A stretch of 64,000 nt of DNA from NCBI RefSeq assembly GCF_002294985.1, contig NZ_NSGE01000002.1:558001-622000 (forward strand), given 5' to 3'. The position numbers and the translations under genes were made by a program. This document shows positions 7,397 through 18,326 of the stretch, piece after piece; within the stretch, counting starts at the first letter, position 1, and the number at the start of each line of letters is the position of its first letter. A model generated the notes under the pieces. The model saw only the letters and a program-made list of their open reading frames with translations. It did not search any database and had not been told where the DNA came from. Source of the stretch: Mesorhizobium sp. WSM3862 (GTDB lineage: Bacteria > Pseudomonadota > Alphaproteobacteria > Rhizobiales > Rhizobiaceae).

Positions 7397-8572
7397 CTAT
7401 CGGCCAAACAGGCCGGACCTGACAAGGGCTTCAATTTCAGTCTCGTCGATGCCGAAGCGTGCCAGCACAGCCGAATGCCGGCGGTCGGCGACCGTGGGCG
7501 CCGCGGCGAGCGGCGACGCGGCGTTGGAGAAGCGCGGCGCCGGCGTCGGACGTTCGAGCTCGCCCGATCTTGCAAAATTTTGCCGGGCGCGGCTCTGCGG
7601 ATGATCCCTGGCTTCGGTCAGCGACAGGACCGGAGCGACGCACGCGTCGGTCGGTCCAAACACCTCGGCCCACTCGTCGCGTGTCTTCGCTCTGATTCTC
7701 GCGGCAATGGCAGCGCGCATGTCGGGCCACGATGTCCTGTCATATTGACCGCCGACAAAACGCCGGTCGAGCGGCAACAATCGGGCGAACTCGGCAAAGA
7801 ATTGCGGTTCGAGGCAGCCGATGGCGACATGCCGTCCGTCCGCCGCCTCGTAAACGTCGTAGAAGGGGGCCCCGGAATCGAGCAGGTTCTCACCGCGTCG
7901 CTCGGTCCAGAGGCCGGGCGCCATGAAGGCATGGATCGGAGCCGCGAGCATCGATGCACCCTCGACCATGGCGGCATCGATCACCTGACCTTTGCCGGTG
8001 CGCGAGCGCTGGAACAGGGCCGCCAGCACGCCGGCGATCAGCATCATGGCGCCGCCGCCCTGGTCGGCGACAAGGTTCAGCGGCGGCACGGGCGGCGCTC
8101 CCTGCCGGCCGACGGCATGCAGCAGGCCGGCATAGGCGAGGTAGATGATGTCATGACCGGCGCGGCGCGATAGCGGCCCGTCCTGGCCGAAACCCGTGAG
8201 GCGGCCGTAGATCAGCGCAGGATTGCCTTCCAGCACGACATCAGGCCCGAGGCCCAGCCGCTCCATGACGCCTGGGCGAAAACCTTCGATGAGAACGTCG
8301 GCCTTTTCCGCAAGGCGCAGCAGAAGCTCCGCGCCGTCCGGCCGCTTCAGGTCGAGCCTGAGGATGGAGCGGCCGTGGCGGTCGAGGTCGTGGGCCTCGG
8401 GCAAGGACAGAAGCGGCTCTTTGGCGTCCGCCCGCTCGATGCGCAGGACGTCTGCGCCCATCTCCGATAGCATCAAGGCGGCGAGCGGCACCGGGCCGAG
8501 GCCCGCCATCTCGATCAGCCTGAGGCCAGCCAACGGCCCTGTCTTGTCGGCGGCTGTCGGGGGCGTGCTCAT
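7397..8572 (-). CDS. Alpha-methylacyl-CoA racemase (CaiB/BaiF class III CoA-transferase family)
   Basis: The protein has 391 residues with the class III CoA-transferase fold (GLRLIEMAGLGPVPLAALMLSEMGADVLRIE at the N-terminus, broken here for brevity at GLRLIEMAGLGP). The segment RRAGHDIIYLAYAG and later NLVADQGGGA match the catalytic His-Asp arrangement of alpha-methylacyl-CoA racemase rather than a formyl-CoA transferase. The reaction is racemisation of 2-methyl-branched acyl-CoA esters through the thioester enolate. The start codon lies just 6 bases after the stop of the upstream dehydrogenase gene, so the two form an operon for branched acyl-CoA breakdown. The substrate chain length cannot be told. 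Confidence 0.85.
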   Translation of the reverse strand: MSTPPTAADKTGPLAGLRLIEMAGLGPVPLAALMLSEMGADVLRIERADAKEPLLSLPEAHDLDRHGRSILRLDLKRPDGAELLLRLAEKADVLIEGFRPGVMERLGLGPDVVLEGNPALIYGRLTGFGQDGPLSRRAGHDIIYLAYAGLLHAVGRQGAPPVPPLNLVADQGGGAMMLIAGVLAALFQRSRTGKGQVIDAAMVEGASMLAAPIHAFMAPGLWTERRGENLLDSGAPFYDVYEAADGRHVAIGCLEPQFFAEFARLLPLDRRFVGGQYDRTSWPDMRAAIAARIRAKTRDEWAEVFGPTDACVAPVLSLTEARDHPQSRARQNFARSGELERPTPAPRFSNAASPLAAAPTVADRRHSAVLARFGIDETEIEALVRSGLFGR

Positions 8573-8578
8573 TCGCTT

Positions 8579-9340
8579 TTATTTGGGCGCCATGCGGATC
8601 GCGCCGTCGAGGCGGATGGTCTCGCCGTTCAGCATCTGGTTCTCGATGATGTGGAGCGCGAGTGCTGCATATTCCGAGGGCTCGCCGAGGCGAGGCGGGA
8701 AGGGCACCGAAGCGCCGAGCGAATCCTGCACCTCTTGCGGCATGCCGGCCATCATCGGGGTCTTGAAGATCCCTGGGGCGATGGTGCAGACGCGAATGCC
8801 TGAGCGCGACAGGTCGCGCGCCACCGGCAATGTCATGCCGACGACGCCGCCCTTGGACGCCGAATAGGCAGCCTGGCCGATCTGGCCGTCATAGGCGGCG
8901 ACCGACGCCGTGTTGACGATGACGCCGCGTTCGCCGCCGGCGAGCGGGTCGAGTTTCGCCGCCCGGTCGGCGACCAGGCGGATCATGTTGAAGGTGCCGA
9001 TCAGGTTGATCTCGATCACCTTGCGGTATTGATCCAGCGGGTGCGGGCCATCCTTGCCGACCGTCTTCACTCCAATGGCAATGCCGGCGCAATTGACCAG
9101 GATGCGCGGTTCGCCGAGCTTTGCCGCCACTTCGGCGATCGCCGCGCTGCCACTGTCTGCGCTGCTGACATCGCATTGAACCGCGATGCCGCCGATATCG
9201 GCGGCAACCTTGGCCGCGCGATCGATACCGATATCGAGTATCGCTATCTTGGCGCCCCTGGCGGCCAGGGCGCGCGCCGTCGCTTCGCCAAGGCCGGAGC
9301 CACCGCCAGTGACGATCGCGATCTGGCCGTTCGGGGTCAT
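8579..9340 (-). CDS. Short-chain dehydrogenase, 3-hydroxyacyl-CoA dehydrogenase type II-like
   Basis: The 253-residue Rossmann enzyme has the NAD(P)-binding [15 protein letters not shown] and the catalytic serine in [14 protein letters not shown] followed by YSASK. The insert-free C-terminus ([17 protein letters not shown] and [14 protein letters not shown]) is that of the HSD10/type II 3-hydroxyacyl-CoA dehydrogenase group, which oxidises 3-hydroxyacyl-CoA including 2-methyl-3-hydroxybutyryl-CoA. It is the first gene of a two-gene operon with the racemase-like gene, and the pair suggests degradation of methyl-branched acyl-CoA, for example from isoleucine or branched fatty acids. Confidence 0.85.
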   Translation of the reverse strand: MTPNGQIAIVTGGGSGLGEATARALAARGAKIAILDIGIDRAAKVAADIGGIAVQCDVSSADSGSAAIAEVAAKLGEPRILVNCAGIAIGVKTVGKDGPHPLDQYRKVIEINLIGTFNMIRLVADRAAKLDPLAGGERGVIVNTASVAAYDGQIGQAAYSASKGGVVGMTLPVARDLSRSGIRVCTIAPGIFKTPMMAGMPQEVQDSLGASVPFPPRLGEPSEYAALALHIIENQMLNGETIRLDGAIRMAPK

Positions 9341-9370
9341 GGTGGCGTCCTCCCAGAATTTCGGATCATG

Positions 9371-9976
9371 CTACGAAGCGCGCTGCTGCGGCGCAACCTG
9401 AATGACCGGATCGATCGAGGACTGCGGATTGGCCGAGGCGCGGACCGCGACCTGGGCCAGGTCGGCAACCCGCGCCGTATCCGCATGACAGACCTCACCG
9501 ACGAACCGGGCCACCGCGCCAGGCCTGATTTCGTGATGGAGCAGCCGGTCGAGATCGACCGGACGCGGCATGGTGATCTGCCCACGCGGGAAGCGCTTGA
9601 AGCCGAGCGGCCCGTAGTAGGGCTCGTCACCGACCAGCATGACGGCCGGCGCGCCGGCCTTCGCGGCGGCTTCGAGCGCGATCGCGACCAGCCTGCGGCC
9701 TATGCCGAGATTCTTGAAGGCGGGCCGGACGGCAAGCGGGCCAAGCATCATGGCGCGTCCGGCGCCTGCCGCCACGCGCGTCATGCGCACCGAGGCGATC
9801 ACCGTCTCGTCCTTGACGGCGACAAAGGACATCGAGCGGTCGTGCCCGCCCGCCTCGCGGATCTTATAGGCGGCCAGCACGAAACGGCCCGGCCCGAAGG
9901 CCTCGTCGTTGATGGCTTCGATTTCAGGATCGTGCGCCGGGGTCTCCGGCAGATATTTCACGTCGGCAAGGCTCAT
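9371..9976 (-). CDS. GNAT-family N-acetyltransferase
   Basis: The protein has 201 residues. The acetyl-CoA-binding motif A is visible in LGPLAVRPAFKNLGIGRRLV, with the GNAT Q/R-x-x-G-x-G/A pattern as NLGIGRRL. Motif B follows in LVGDEPYYGPLGFKRF. This YhbS-like group acts on unknown substrates. A C-terminal tail of about 50 residues after the fold is rich in Ala, Val and Gln and may be disordered. It is preceded by a 273-base divergent region shared with the quinone reductase gene. Confidence 0.85.
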   Translation of the reverse strand: MSLADVKYLPETPAHDPEIEAINDEAFGPGRFVLAAYKIREAGGHDRSMSFVAVKDETVIASVRMTRVAAGAGRAMMLGPLAVRPAFKNLGIGRRLVAIALEAAAKAGAPAVMLVGDEPYYGPLGFKRFPRGQITMPRPVDLDRLLHHEIRPGAVARFVGEVCHADTARVADLAQVAVRASANPQSSIDPVIQVAPQQRAS

Positions 9977-10249
9977 GGTCTTTGCGTTCCGGTATGCGAG
10001 GAAAGGTTTGCTGCAAGCGGCAGCGTTCGCCAGTCAGCGCTTCATCAAGCGCGGGCGTCCTTTCGTCGTCGGTCGAACCGGATCGTGGCAAAGTCAAACA
10101 TGGGCGCTTCCGCTAGCATCAATTGTTCCCGGCTGCAATCGGCCCTTTTCACCTTTCTTTTCGTCGTTTGACGAACTGTTCAGCGCCTGAGGGCTTCGAC
10201 ATTCCGGGTAAGCGCCTAGATGTCTGTTGGAACCTCAGGGAGATTTCGC

Positions 10250-11236
10250 ATGGGATTGCTGGTTGAAGGCAAATGGCAGGACCGCTCGACCGTTGCCGAC
10301 AGCAGCGGCAGGTTCGTGCGTGCCGAAGCGCAATGGCGCGACTGGGTGACGCGCGACGGTGCGCCGGCGCAAGGGCGCAAACGCGGTTTCAAGGGGGAGC
10401 CCGGGCGCTATCACCTTTACGTCTCGCTCGCCTGCCCCTGGGCGCACCGGACCTTGATCTTCCGCGTCTTGAAGAAGTTGGAAGACATCATCTCCGTCTC
10501 CGTGGTGCACCATTTCATGGGCGAGAACGGCTGGACCTTCACAGCCGAGGACGGCGCAACCGGCGACACGCTCTACGGCCTCGACTTCCTGCACCAGATC
10601 TATGCCAAGGCCGATCGCGGCTATTCGGGCCGGGCGTCCGTACCGGTGCTGTGGGACAAAAGACAGGAAACCATCGTCAGCAACGAGTCGTCAGAAATCA
10701 TCCGCATGCTCAATTCCGGCTTCGACGAATGGGGTGATGCGAGCCTGGACTTCTATCCGCCGGCGTTGCGTTCCGAGATCGACAGGATCAATGCGCTGGT
10801 CTATCCGGCGATCAACAACGGCGTCTATCGCGCCGGCTTCGCCACCTCGCAGGAAGCCTATGAGGAAGCGTTCGGCGAGCTCTTCGCAGCACTCGACACG
10901 TTGGAAGAGCGGCTGTCAAAGCAGCGCTATCTTGTCGGCGAGCGGATCACCGAAGCTGACTGGCGTCTATTCACCACGCTGGTGCGCTTCGATCCGGTCT
11001 ATGTCGGCCATTTCAAATGCAATCTGCGCCGGGTCGCCGACTATCCGAACCTGTCGAACTATCTGCGCGACCTCTACCAGGTGCCTGGCGTGTCAGGCAC
11101 GGTCAGCCTGCATCACATCAAGTCGCATTACTACGGCAGCCACAAATCGATCAATCCGACGGGGATCATCCCGGTGGGACCTGAACTCGACTATGCCGCG
11201 CCACATGATCGCGGCCGGTTCAGGAAGGCGGCATGA
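10250..11236 (+). CDS. Glutathionyl-hydroquinone reductase (Omega/Xi-class glutathione transferase)
   Basis: This 328-residue protein has a thioredoxin-fold N-terminal half with catalytic C62 in SLACPWAHRTL, the CPWA motif of the YqjG/ECM4 Xi class. The helical C-terminal half contains NNGVYRAGFA and LFTTLVRFDPVYVGHFKCN. Such enzymes use glutathione to reduce glutathionyl-hydroquinones. The start at 10250 is preferred over an in-frame ATG 30 bases upstream because GGGAG sits nine bases before it. It is convergent with the Nudix gene, whose stop lies 2 bases beyond its own. Confidence 0.92.
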   Translation: MGLLVEGKWQDRSTVADSSGRFVRAEAQWRDWVTRDGAPAQGRKRGFKGEPGRYHLYVSLACPWAHRTLIFRVLKKLEDIISVSVVHHFMGENGWTFTAEDGATGDTLYGLDFLHQIYAKADRGYSGRASVPVLWDKRQETIVSNESSEIIRMLNSGFDEWGDASLDFYPPALRSEIDRINALVYPAINNGVYRAGFATSQEAYEEAFGELFAALDTLEERLSKQRYLVGERITEADWRLFTTLVRFDPVYVGHFKCNLRRVADYPNLSNYLRDLYQVPGVSGTVSLHHIKSHYYGSHKSINPTGIIPVGPELDYAAPHDRGRFRKAA

Positions 11237-11237
11237 G

Positions 11238-11738
11238 TTACCAGTAGGGCGAGACCTGCTCGCCGCCGAAAATTTCGGCAATCCGACGTCGCGTCGCCGG
11301 CGTCGCATCTTCCGGCAAACGGTCGAGCGGAAAGAACGCCGCCTCGGCGATCTCGTGATCCGCCAATTTCGGCGCCGTCTGGTTGAAGGCTTCGACCAGA
11401 TAGAGGCCGACATGGTCGCGTGTGCTGGCGCGGCGGTTGAAGTGCATCGATCTCAGCACCGGGGACGCGGTCAATGCGATGTTGCCCTCCTCGGCGAGCT
11501 CGCGCGCCAGCGCCTCGACAAGCGTCTCGCCGACCTCGACGCCGCCGCCAGGCAACTGCCAACCCGGAACATAGGTGTGACGGATGAGGAAGACGGAGTT
11601 GGATGCGCGGTCGTAGATCAAGCCGCGCACGCCAAGCGTCATCGGGCGCCGCAGCAGGAAATAGAGATGGAACAGCCTTGCCCGCAGTCCCGCCCAGCCG
11701 GTCTGGCGGAACGCCTGTTCCGGATCGGCGCCAGTCAT
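11238..11738 (-). CDS. Nudix hydrolase
   Basis: The 166-residue protein carries the Nudix box around GGGVEVGETLVEALARELAE followed by EGNI. The consensus G-x5-E-x7-REUxEExGU is met, including R and the three catalytic glutamates, except that its penultimate Gly is Asn. Nudix enzymes hydrolyse nucleoside diphosphates linked to another group; the substrate here is unknown. About 35 residues before the domain include FHLYFLLRRPMTLGVRG, seen in a rhizobial Nudix subgroup. It is divergent from the metallophosphoesterase gene at 11807. Confidence 0.9.
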   Translation of the reverse strand: MTGADPEQAFRQTGWAGLRARLFHLYFLLRRPMTLGVRGLIYDRASNSVFLIRHTYVPGWQLPGGGVEVGETLVEALARELAEEGNIALTASPVLRSMHFNRRASTRDHVGLYLVEAFNQTAPKLADHEIAEAAFFPLDRLPEDATPATRRRIAEIFGGEQVSPYW

Positions 11739-11806
11739 CCACGAAACCGCGAGCGGACAGGAAACGTTGAGTAGAAAGCCCGGACCGGGTCGCTTAAGAA
11801 GGGGCT

Positions 11807-12745
11807 ATGCTCAGGCTTGCACATATTTCCGATGTCCATCTGGGGCCGCTGCCCGATGTAACCTATCGCGATCTCGCGTCCAAGCGCGTGCTGGGTTACG
11901 TCAACTGGCAGCGCAACCGCCGCCGTCATATGCACGATGCGGTGATCGACACGATTGTCGGCGATATCAAAGCCAACGCCCCCGACCACCTCGCGGTCAC
12001 CGGCGATCTCGTCAACCTGGCGCTCGATGGCGAGATCGAGATGGCGAAACATTGGCTGGAGACGCTGGGCTCTGCGAACGACGTATCCGTGGTGCCGGGC
12101 AATCACGATGCCTATGTGCCGGGCGCCTTCGACAAGGTCTGCCGGTCATGGGCGCCGTGGATGACGGGCGACGGCATCAACAGCCCGATCGACCGCAATT
12201 CCTTTCCCTATTTGCGGGTTCGCGGTGATGTCGCTTTGATCGGCGTCACGACGGCGCGGGCCACGGCGCCCTTCATGGCCAACGGCTTCTTCATGGAGGG
12301 CCAGGCGGAGCGGCTCGGCAACATCCTCGACGCGACGGCCAGACAGGGGCTGTTTCGCGCCATCATGATCCATCATCCGCCGGTGCGTGGCGCGGTCTCG
12401 CAGCATAAGCGGCTGTTCGGTATCGCGCGCTTCCACAAAGTCATTCGCCGGTATGGCGCCGAGCTTGTGCTGCACGGCCACTCGCACTTGCCTTCGCTGT
12501 TCACCATCGGTCCGCGCGGCGTCAAGGTGCCGGTGGTCGGCGTGGCCGCCGCCGGTCAGGCGCCGGGCGGCGATCATCCCGCCGCTCAGTACAATCTGTT
12601 CGAGATCGGCGGAAAAAAAGGTGGTTGGATCATCCGCCTGACACGGCGCGGCCTGACCGGTCCGGCACTGCCGCCGTCGGACATTCAGGTGATCGAGCTC
12701 GGTGCCGATATGCCGGTGGTGCGCGAGCCCGTCGTCAGAAGCTGA
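11807..12745 (+). CDS. Calcineurin-like metallophosphoesterase
   Basis: The protein has 312 residues and contains all metal-binding motifs of the family in order: ISDVHLG near the N-terminus, VTGDLVN, PGNHDAY and LHGHSHLPSL. These form a dinuclear metal centre that hydrolyses phosphoesters, in relatives often cyclic nucleotides or UDP-linked lipids. The motif spacing resembles the CpdA-like class, but the substrate cannot be fixed. The gene end overlaps the convergent tail-anchored gene by 11 bases. GGGG lies very close to the ATG, a poor but usable ribosome site. Confidence 0.88.
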   Translation: MLRLAHISDVHLGPLPDVTYRDLASKRVLGYVNWQRNRRRHMHDAVIDTIVGDIKANAPDHLAVTGDLVNLALDGEIEMAKHWLETLGSANDVSVVPGNHDAYVPGAFDKVCRSWAPWMTGDGINSPIDRNSFPYLRVRGDVALIGVTTARATAPFMANGFFMEGQAERLGNILDATARQGLFRAIMIHHPPVRGAVSQHKRLFGIARFHKVIRRYGAELVLHGHSHLPSLFTIGPRGVKVPVVGVAAAGQAPGGDHPAAQYNLFEIGGKKGGWIIRLTRRGLTGPALPPSDIQVIELGADMPVVREPVVRS

Positions 12746-13352
12746 TCTTCATCTGGGCGATGCGGTCCCAGAACAGCACCAGCGATACCGCCAGGCCGAC
12801 CAGGGCGCCGGCGGCGATCAAGCCAAGGCCGGCGAAGAAGGTCGTCCAGCCGTTGCGGCGCGTTGCAACCTGCAGGGGCGGCTCGGCTTCCCGGACCTCG
12901 GCTCGATGCAGGCCAGTCACCGCGCTCTCGACCGCGCCTTCCATCATCCGCTGCCGCTCGACGACACGCTCGGCCACGTATCGCGTCACGGCATCGGCGA
13001 CGGGCTTCATGTCGGTCGATTCGGCCAGCACCACGCGGCCGATGCGCGTGTCCTTAAGGAAGCGGAAGGTGCGGCGATCCCGCCCCATGGCGACATGGCT
13101 GACGGCATCGACCCACAGCCGCGGCTGCAGGCCGGAGGAGACGGCGAAGTCGAAATTGTCGATGTCCGCCGGCACGTCGGCGAAAACGGGGGCGAGCTCC
13201 GCGGCCAGCAACTCGAGCCGCATGCGGTGCGCCTCGCGCATGTCGACCACCACATCATCGCGGTCGGCGAAGGCGTTCTTGACGTCGCGGATCGCGTCCG
13301 CGAGCTTTCGCGATGGCTCGATCGGGGTGATTTTGTCGCCTGCATCCTTCAT
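12735..13352 (-). CDS. Conserved tail-anchored membrane protein, unknown function
   Basis: The 205-residue protein is soluble and mixed alpha/beta in its first 165 residues, then has one strong membrane helix near the C-terminus (about 172-196, FFAGLGLIAAGALVGLAVSL) and a short basic tail. It therefore looks like a tail-anchored inner-membrane protein facing the cytoplasm. I recognise no catalytic motif. GAGGC upstream of the ATG supports the start. It may share a transcript with the alpha/beta hydrolase gene that begins upstream on the same strand. Confidence 0.75.
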   Translation of the reverse strand: MKDAGDKITPIEPSRKLADAIRDVKNAFADRDDVVVDMREAHRMRLELLAAELAPVFADVPADIDNFDFAVSSGLQPRLWVDAVSHVAMGRDRRTFRFLKDTRIGRVVLAESTDMKPVADAVTRYVAERVVERQRMMEGAVESAVTGLHRAEVREAEPPLQVATRRNGWTTFFAGLGLIAAGALVGLAVSLVLFWDRIAQMKISF

Positions 13353-13420
13353 GGCGCTGCCTCGCTGTTGGTAAACAGCGAGTTAACACAGTCGCCGGCA
13401 AAATGCACTGCGAGATGGGC

Positions 13421-14221
13421 TCAGCTTGCGGCTGCGCTGAACACCGGTCTCCGGATTCTGCCGCGGCGACGCGTGTTGCGGCGCACGGCCTCTGCAATCA
13501 GGTCAGGCGCCTCCTCGACCAGCATGTGGCCCGCCTCCAGCACGTGGTGCAGGTGGAAATGCGGCGGCAAGTCCTCGGCCTGGGCGACGGGCAGGACGGG
13601 ATCGTCCGTTCCCCAAAGCACCATCACCGGCATGCTCAGGGTTTCCAGCCGTTCGCTCGGGATGATACCTTGTCGGTCTTCCCTGGTGATCACGGCTGCA
13701 GCACCGACGAGGGTCCGCAACTGGCCCGGCCGTTTGCGCATGCCGCACAGCGCCTCCACCACGTGTTGAGGAGGAGAACTTTGCGGCCCCGACATGGCGG
13801 CAAGACAGGCGCAGATCTCATCTCGATCGGCCGCGGCCGCATAGCGCCGCAGCAACGGACCGTTGATCTCGGGGCCGAAGCCGCCGGGCGCCAGCAAGGT
13901 CAGCGAGGCCACCCTTTCGGGATCGGCAGATGCCATCAATGTCGCGATCGCGCCGCCCATGGAATGGCCGACGACGTGAACTTTGCCCAGGCGGCGCTTG
14001 CCCAGATCGGTCAGGATAACCCCAGCGGCCTGCTTGACTCCTGCCGCCTGGCACTCCAGGGAGTTTCCGTGGCCCGGCAGGTCGTAGGCCAGTGTCCTCA
14101 CATCGGGCGTCACTCCCGCAATCACGTCGCGCCAGATCGAATGGCAAGCGCCGAAGCCGTGCAGGAAGACGATTGTCTTCGAGCCAGCACCGCTTTCGGC
14201 GACGTGAAGAGAGTTAAACAT
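13421..14221 (-). CDS. Alpha/beta hydrolase
   Basis: This is a 266-residue alpha/beta hydrolase. Visible are the oxyanion region FLHGFGACHSIW, the nucleophile elbow GHSMGGAIA, the acid in GTDDPVLP and the histidine in EAGHMLVEEAP. The sequence is of the 3-oxoadipate enol-lactonase/BioH-like general group, but no aromatic degradation genes lie near, so the substrate is open. Its C-terminus ends in an Arg-rich stretch (RRNTRRRGRIRR) that is unusual for the fold. Confidence 0.88.
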   Translation of the reverse strand: MFNSLHVAESGAGSKTIVFLHGFGACHSIWRDVIAGVTPDVRTLAYDLPGHGNSLECQAAGVKQAAGVILTDLGKRRLGKVHVVGHSMGGAIATLMASADPERVASLTLLAPGGFGPEINGPLLRRYAAAADRDEICACLAAMSGPQSSPPQHVVEALCGMRKRPGQLRTLVGAAAVITREDRQGIIPSERLETLSMPVMVLWGTDDPVLPVAQAEDLPPHFHLHHVLEAGHMLVEEAPDLIAEAVRRNTRRRGRIRRPVFSAAAS

Positions 14222-14448
14222 CGAGATTGTTGGCTGTGAAGCAGTATGAGGGGCAATTCAAGATTGTGGCTGAATTGCTCCCTGAGCAGGTCGATAGCCA
14301 GTAAAATCTTCGCGAATTCGCCGTGCGCGCCCCAATCGAACGCGTAAGCAGGCCTAAGACTCGTTGAGTGTCGACGCCCGCTGTGCCGAGCAGATCCGGC
14401 GAGCGAATTCAACAGGCTCGCACGCGTCGGCGAATGCTCCACGTTCGC

Positions 14449-16236
14449 TCAGCTCGGATTGCCGATGCCCGCAGAGCGCAAGGATTGCACCAGCCGGTCG
14501 ATGAGATCGGCGGGGTACTTCCTGTCAACAAAAGTGGCGCGCGGATTGGCGGCGAATTTCGGGAATTCGGCCGTGAGCTCGTTCGCCAATTCGTTTGCGA
14601 GCTTGTCGCGGCCTGAGATCTTGGCGCCGATCAGGCGTGCCGCCAAATAATGCGACTTGGACGCGGTGGTCCGCAGCGACTCGCTGGCAATCGCTGCCCT
14701 CTGAGTGTCGCCTTGCATGAAGGCTCCGACAAACAGGCCATAGTCCCACCAGGTCGGATGACCGCCGAAGGCCTCGACGGCATGGCCCAGGATCGGCGTC
14801 CCTTCCTGGTATCTGCCAGCGAAGATCAGGCCATAGCCATAAGCGGCGGCCATGCCGAGATCGTAGGGGTTGAGCTCATAAGCCTTGCGCATCCAGCGGA
14901 TCGCTTCGTCGGTGTTGCCGAGGCGCGAGTTGAGGTAGCCATAGGCGCGATGCGCGTGCGGGCTCATCGGTGCCATCTGAATGGCGCGGTGGGCAAACGA
15001 CATGGCCTGCTCGACCGTTGCGCCGGGCGGATAGGCGTAGCGGTTGTTGACGGCTTCCAGATGCAGGGAAGCCAGTTCCGAGTAGACGAGCGATGATTTG
15101 GTGCTTTCCCTGACCAGCTTCTCCAGACAGCGATACGCAGCTTCGTGCGCCTTGGCGCTCTGGTCGAGATAGTAGAGGTCGTCGAGCACCAGACATCCGA
15201 TCTGGCTGGTCCGGATATCGCTCTGGTCGATATAGCTGTAGATCGCGCCCGAAGCGGGGACGGTAGAGGTGAGGAGATTGGCGATGTTGCTTTCGACCGC
15301 ACCAGGCGCGCTTTCGGCCGGTGTCAGGTTGCGTGACAGGAGAACCCGTCCCGTCGCGACGCTCTGCAGCTCAATCATGACGTCGCCGGCGGCTGTCCCG
15401 GGGATAAGATCGAAAACGAAGCTGATCGGATCGGCGGAACGATTGCGCGTAGCGTCGGCGTCGCGTCCGATGAAGTCTATTGTATCGAAGCCGGCCAGAC
15501 CGGCGCGCAGCGAGGAAGCAACACGGGCCGCCTCGGGTCCGTCGGCTTTGATGGCCAAGTAGATCAAAGGCAGGCCGTCGAACGTTTGGGAAGCGACGCT
15601 GCCGGTCGCGCCTGCCGTTTCGACTTCGACCGGCGCGGCCGCGTCGTCACCATGAAGAAAGGCGTTACCCTGGCGGACGACAAGGATACCCAGCATGGCG
15701 ATGACCAGCACCATGGCGGCCCAGAAGAACCGCAACTGGCGCGTCAGCAATGACGCGGATTCGGTCGGTGCCCGGGTCGTCGTCAGCGGCACGGCGTCGA
15801 CCGGAGCGGCGGCGGCCTCGGGCTTCTCGAAATGCTTGGATGGCCGGGCGATCGGGGCGGCATCCGCGGGTTCGGCGTCGGCTGGGAGCCGTATGGCGTT
15901 CAGCTCGTAGGAAGGCACATAGCCGCCGCGCGGAATGGCGATGCGCACCGGCTCGCCAATACCTTCGCTGGCGAAATATTGATCCAAAAGCTCGCGCAGC
16001 CGCCCCGCCTGGACCCTGACGACCGCGTCGGTCGATCCGTCGAAATCGCCGTCCTTGCCGAAGACATCCATGGCAATGGATACACCCTTCAGCCGGTCGG
16101 CTTCGCCTGCCTGCTCACGTTCGACGAGATAGCGTAACAGCCTGCGGGCCCGCTCGGATCGTCCGAACGTTTCGCTGGCAAGCAGTCGCTCCAATGTCTC
16201 GCGCACTGCGGGGGCGGCAGGCGTGGCAGGCTCCAA
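14449..16236 (-). CDS. TPR protein with N-terminal regulatory-like domain and one membrane helix
   Basis: The protein has 595 residues. Residues about 8-112 (RRLLRYLVE, DRLKGVSIAMDVFG, STDAVVRVQAGRLRELLDQYF, IPRGGYVPSY) form a domain often seen at the N-terminus of rhizobial adenylate-cyclase-like and TPR proteins. A Pro/Ala-rich linker leads to a membrane helix near 175-190 (FFWAAMVLVIAMLGILVV). The rest is predicted outside the cytoplasm and carries a TolB-like region and several TPR units (for example YGYLNSRLGNTDEAIRWMRK). The layout resembles CadC/ToxR-like one-component membrane regulators, but I cannot show that the N-terminal domain binds DNA. The start is the ATG at 16236. Confidence 0.75.
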   Translation of the reverse strand: MEPATPAAPAVRETLERLLASETFGRSERARRLLRYLVEREQAGEADRLKGVSIAMDVFGKDGDFDGSTDAVVRVQAGRLRELLDQYFASEGIGEPVRIAIPRGGYVPSYELNAIRLPADAEPADAAPIARPSKHFEKPEAAAAPVDAVPLTTTRAPTESASLLTRQLRFFWAAMVLVIAMLGILVVRQGNAFLHGDDAAAPVEVETAGATGSVASQTFDGLPLIYLAIKADGPEAARVASSLRAGLAGFDTIDFIGRDADATRNRSADPISFVFDLIPGTAAGDVMIELQSVATGRVLLSRNLTPAESAPGAVESNIANLLTSTVPASGAIYSYIDQSDIRTSQIGCLVLDDLYYLDQSAKAHEAAYRCLEKLVRESTKSSLVYSELASLHLEAVNNRYAYPPGATVEQAMSFAHRAIQMAPMSPHAHRAYGYLNSRLGNTDEAIRWMRKAYELNPYDLGMAAAYGYGLIFAGRYQEGTPILGHAVEAFGGHPTWWDYGLFVGAFMQGDTQRAAIASESLRTTASKSHYLAARLIGAKISGRDKLANELANELTAEFPKFAANPRATFVDRKYPADLIDRLVQSLRSAGIGNPS

Positions 16237-16386
16237 GTGTCGGACCTTTCAGAGTCGGCACAGGTTAGGACGCGATAATATAGCGCGCGCTCCAGCGCAC
16301 AAGGAACCTTCTGTTATGTGATCGCGTAAGCCACGGGAAATTTACCGGCCGGTTAACGAATTTGAACGCGGCTCGCGCCTGCCATG

Positions 16387-16419
16387 AAGCGTGGCACGTC
16401 CGATGAACGCGCCACGCTT
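16387..16419 (-). terminator. Hairpin downstream of leuA
   Basis: A 9-bp stem AAGCGTGGC (16387-16395) / GCCACGCTT (16411-16419) lies between the leuA stop and the upstream promoter region of the TPR gene. The T-run is short (TTTAT, on the plus strand side), so termination in the leuA direction is only likely, not certain. Confidence 0.45.
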
Positions 16420-16433
16420 TATCAATCGAACAA

Positions 16434-18206
<1,773 letters not shown>

Positions 18207-18278
18207 TCAGGCGGATCGGTGCCGAGCGGCGCCTTACCAAAGAGTTTCGTTCGCTTGATGTGACTTGCCAATCTAGCC

Positions 18279-18326
18279 AAGGAGCAGGCGCCCAAAGCGG
18301 CGGTTTTCGACCGCCGGGCGCTCCTT
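18279..18326 (-). promoter_or_regulatory. Stable hairpin between leuA leader peptide and leuA
   Basis: On the minus strand the leader stop codon runs directly into a nested hairpin. A 7-bp inner stem CGGCGGT/ACCGCCG has a 5-base loop, with outer arms AAGGAGC/GCTCCTT and an alternative GGGCGC/GCGCCC pairing. No U-run follows, so it is not a typical terminator. It could be an alternative structure that controls termination further on or translation of leuA. Confidence 0.5.

Noticed and set aside
18279..18326. Calling the leuA leader hairpin an intrinsic terminator
   Set aside because: No U-run follows on the leuA strand, so I list it as a regulatory structure only.
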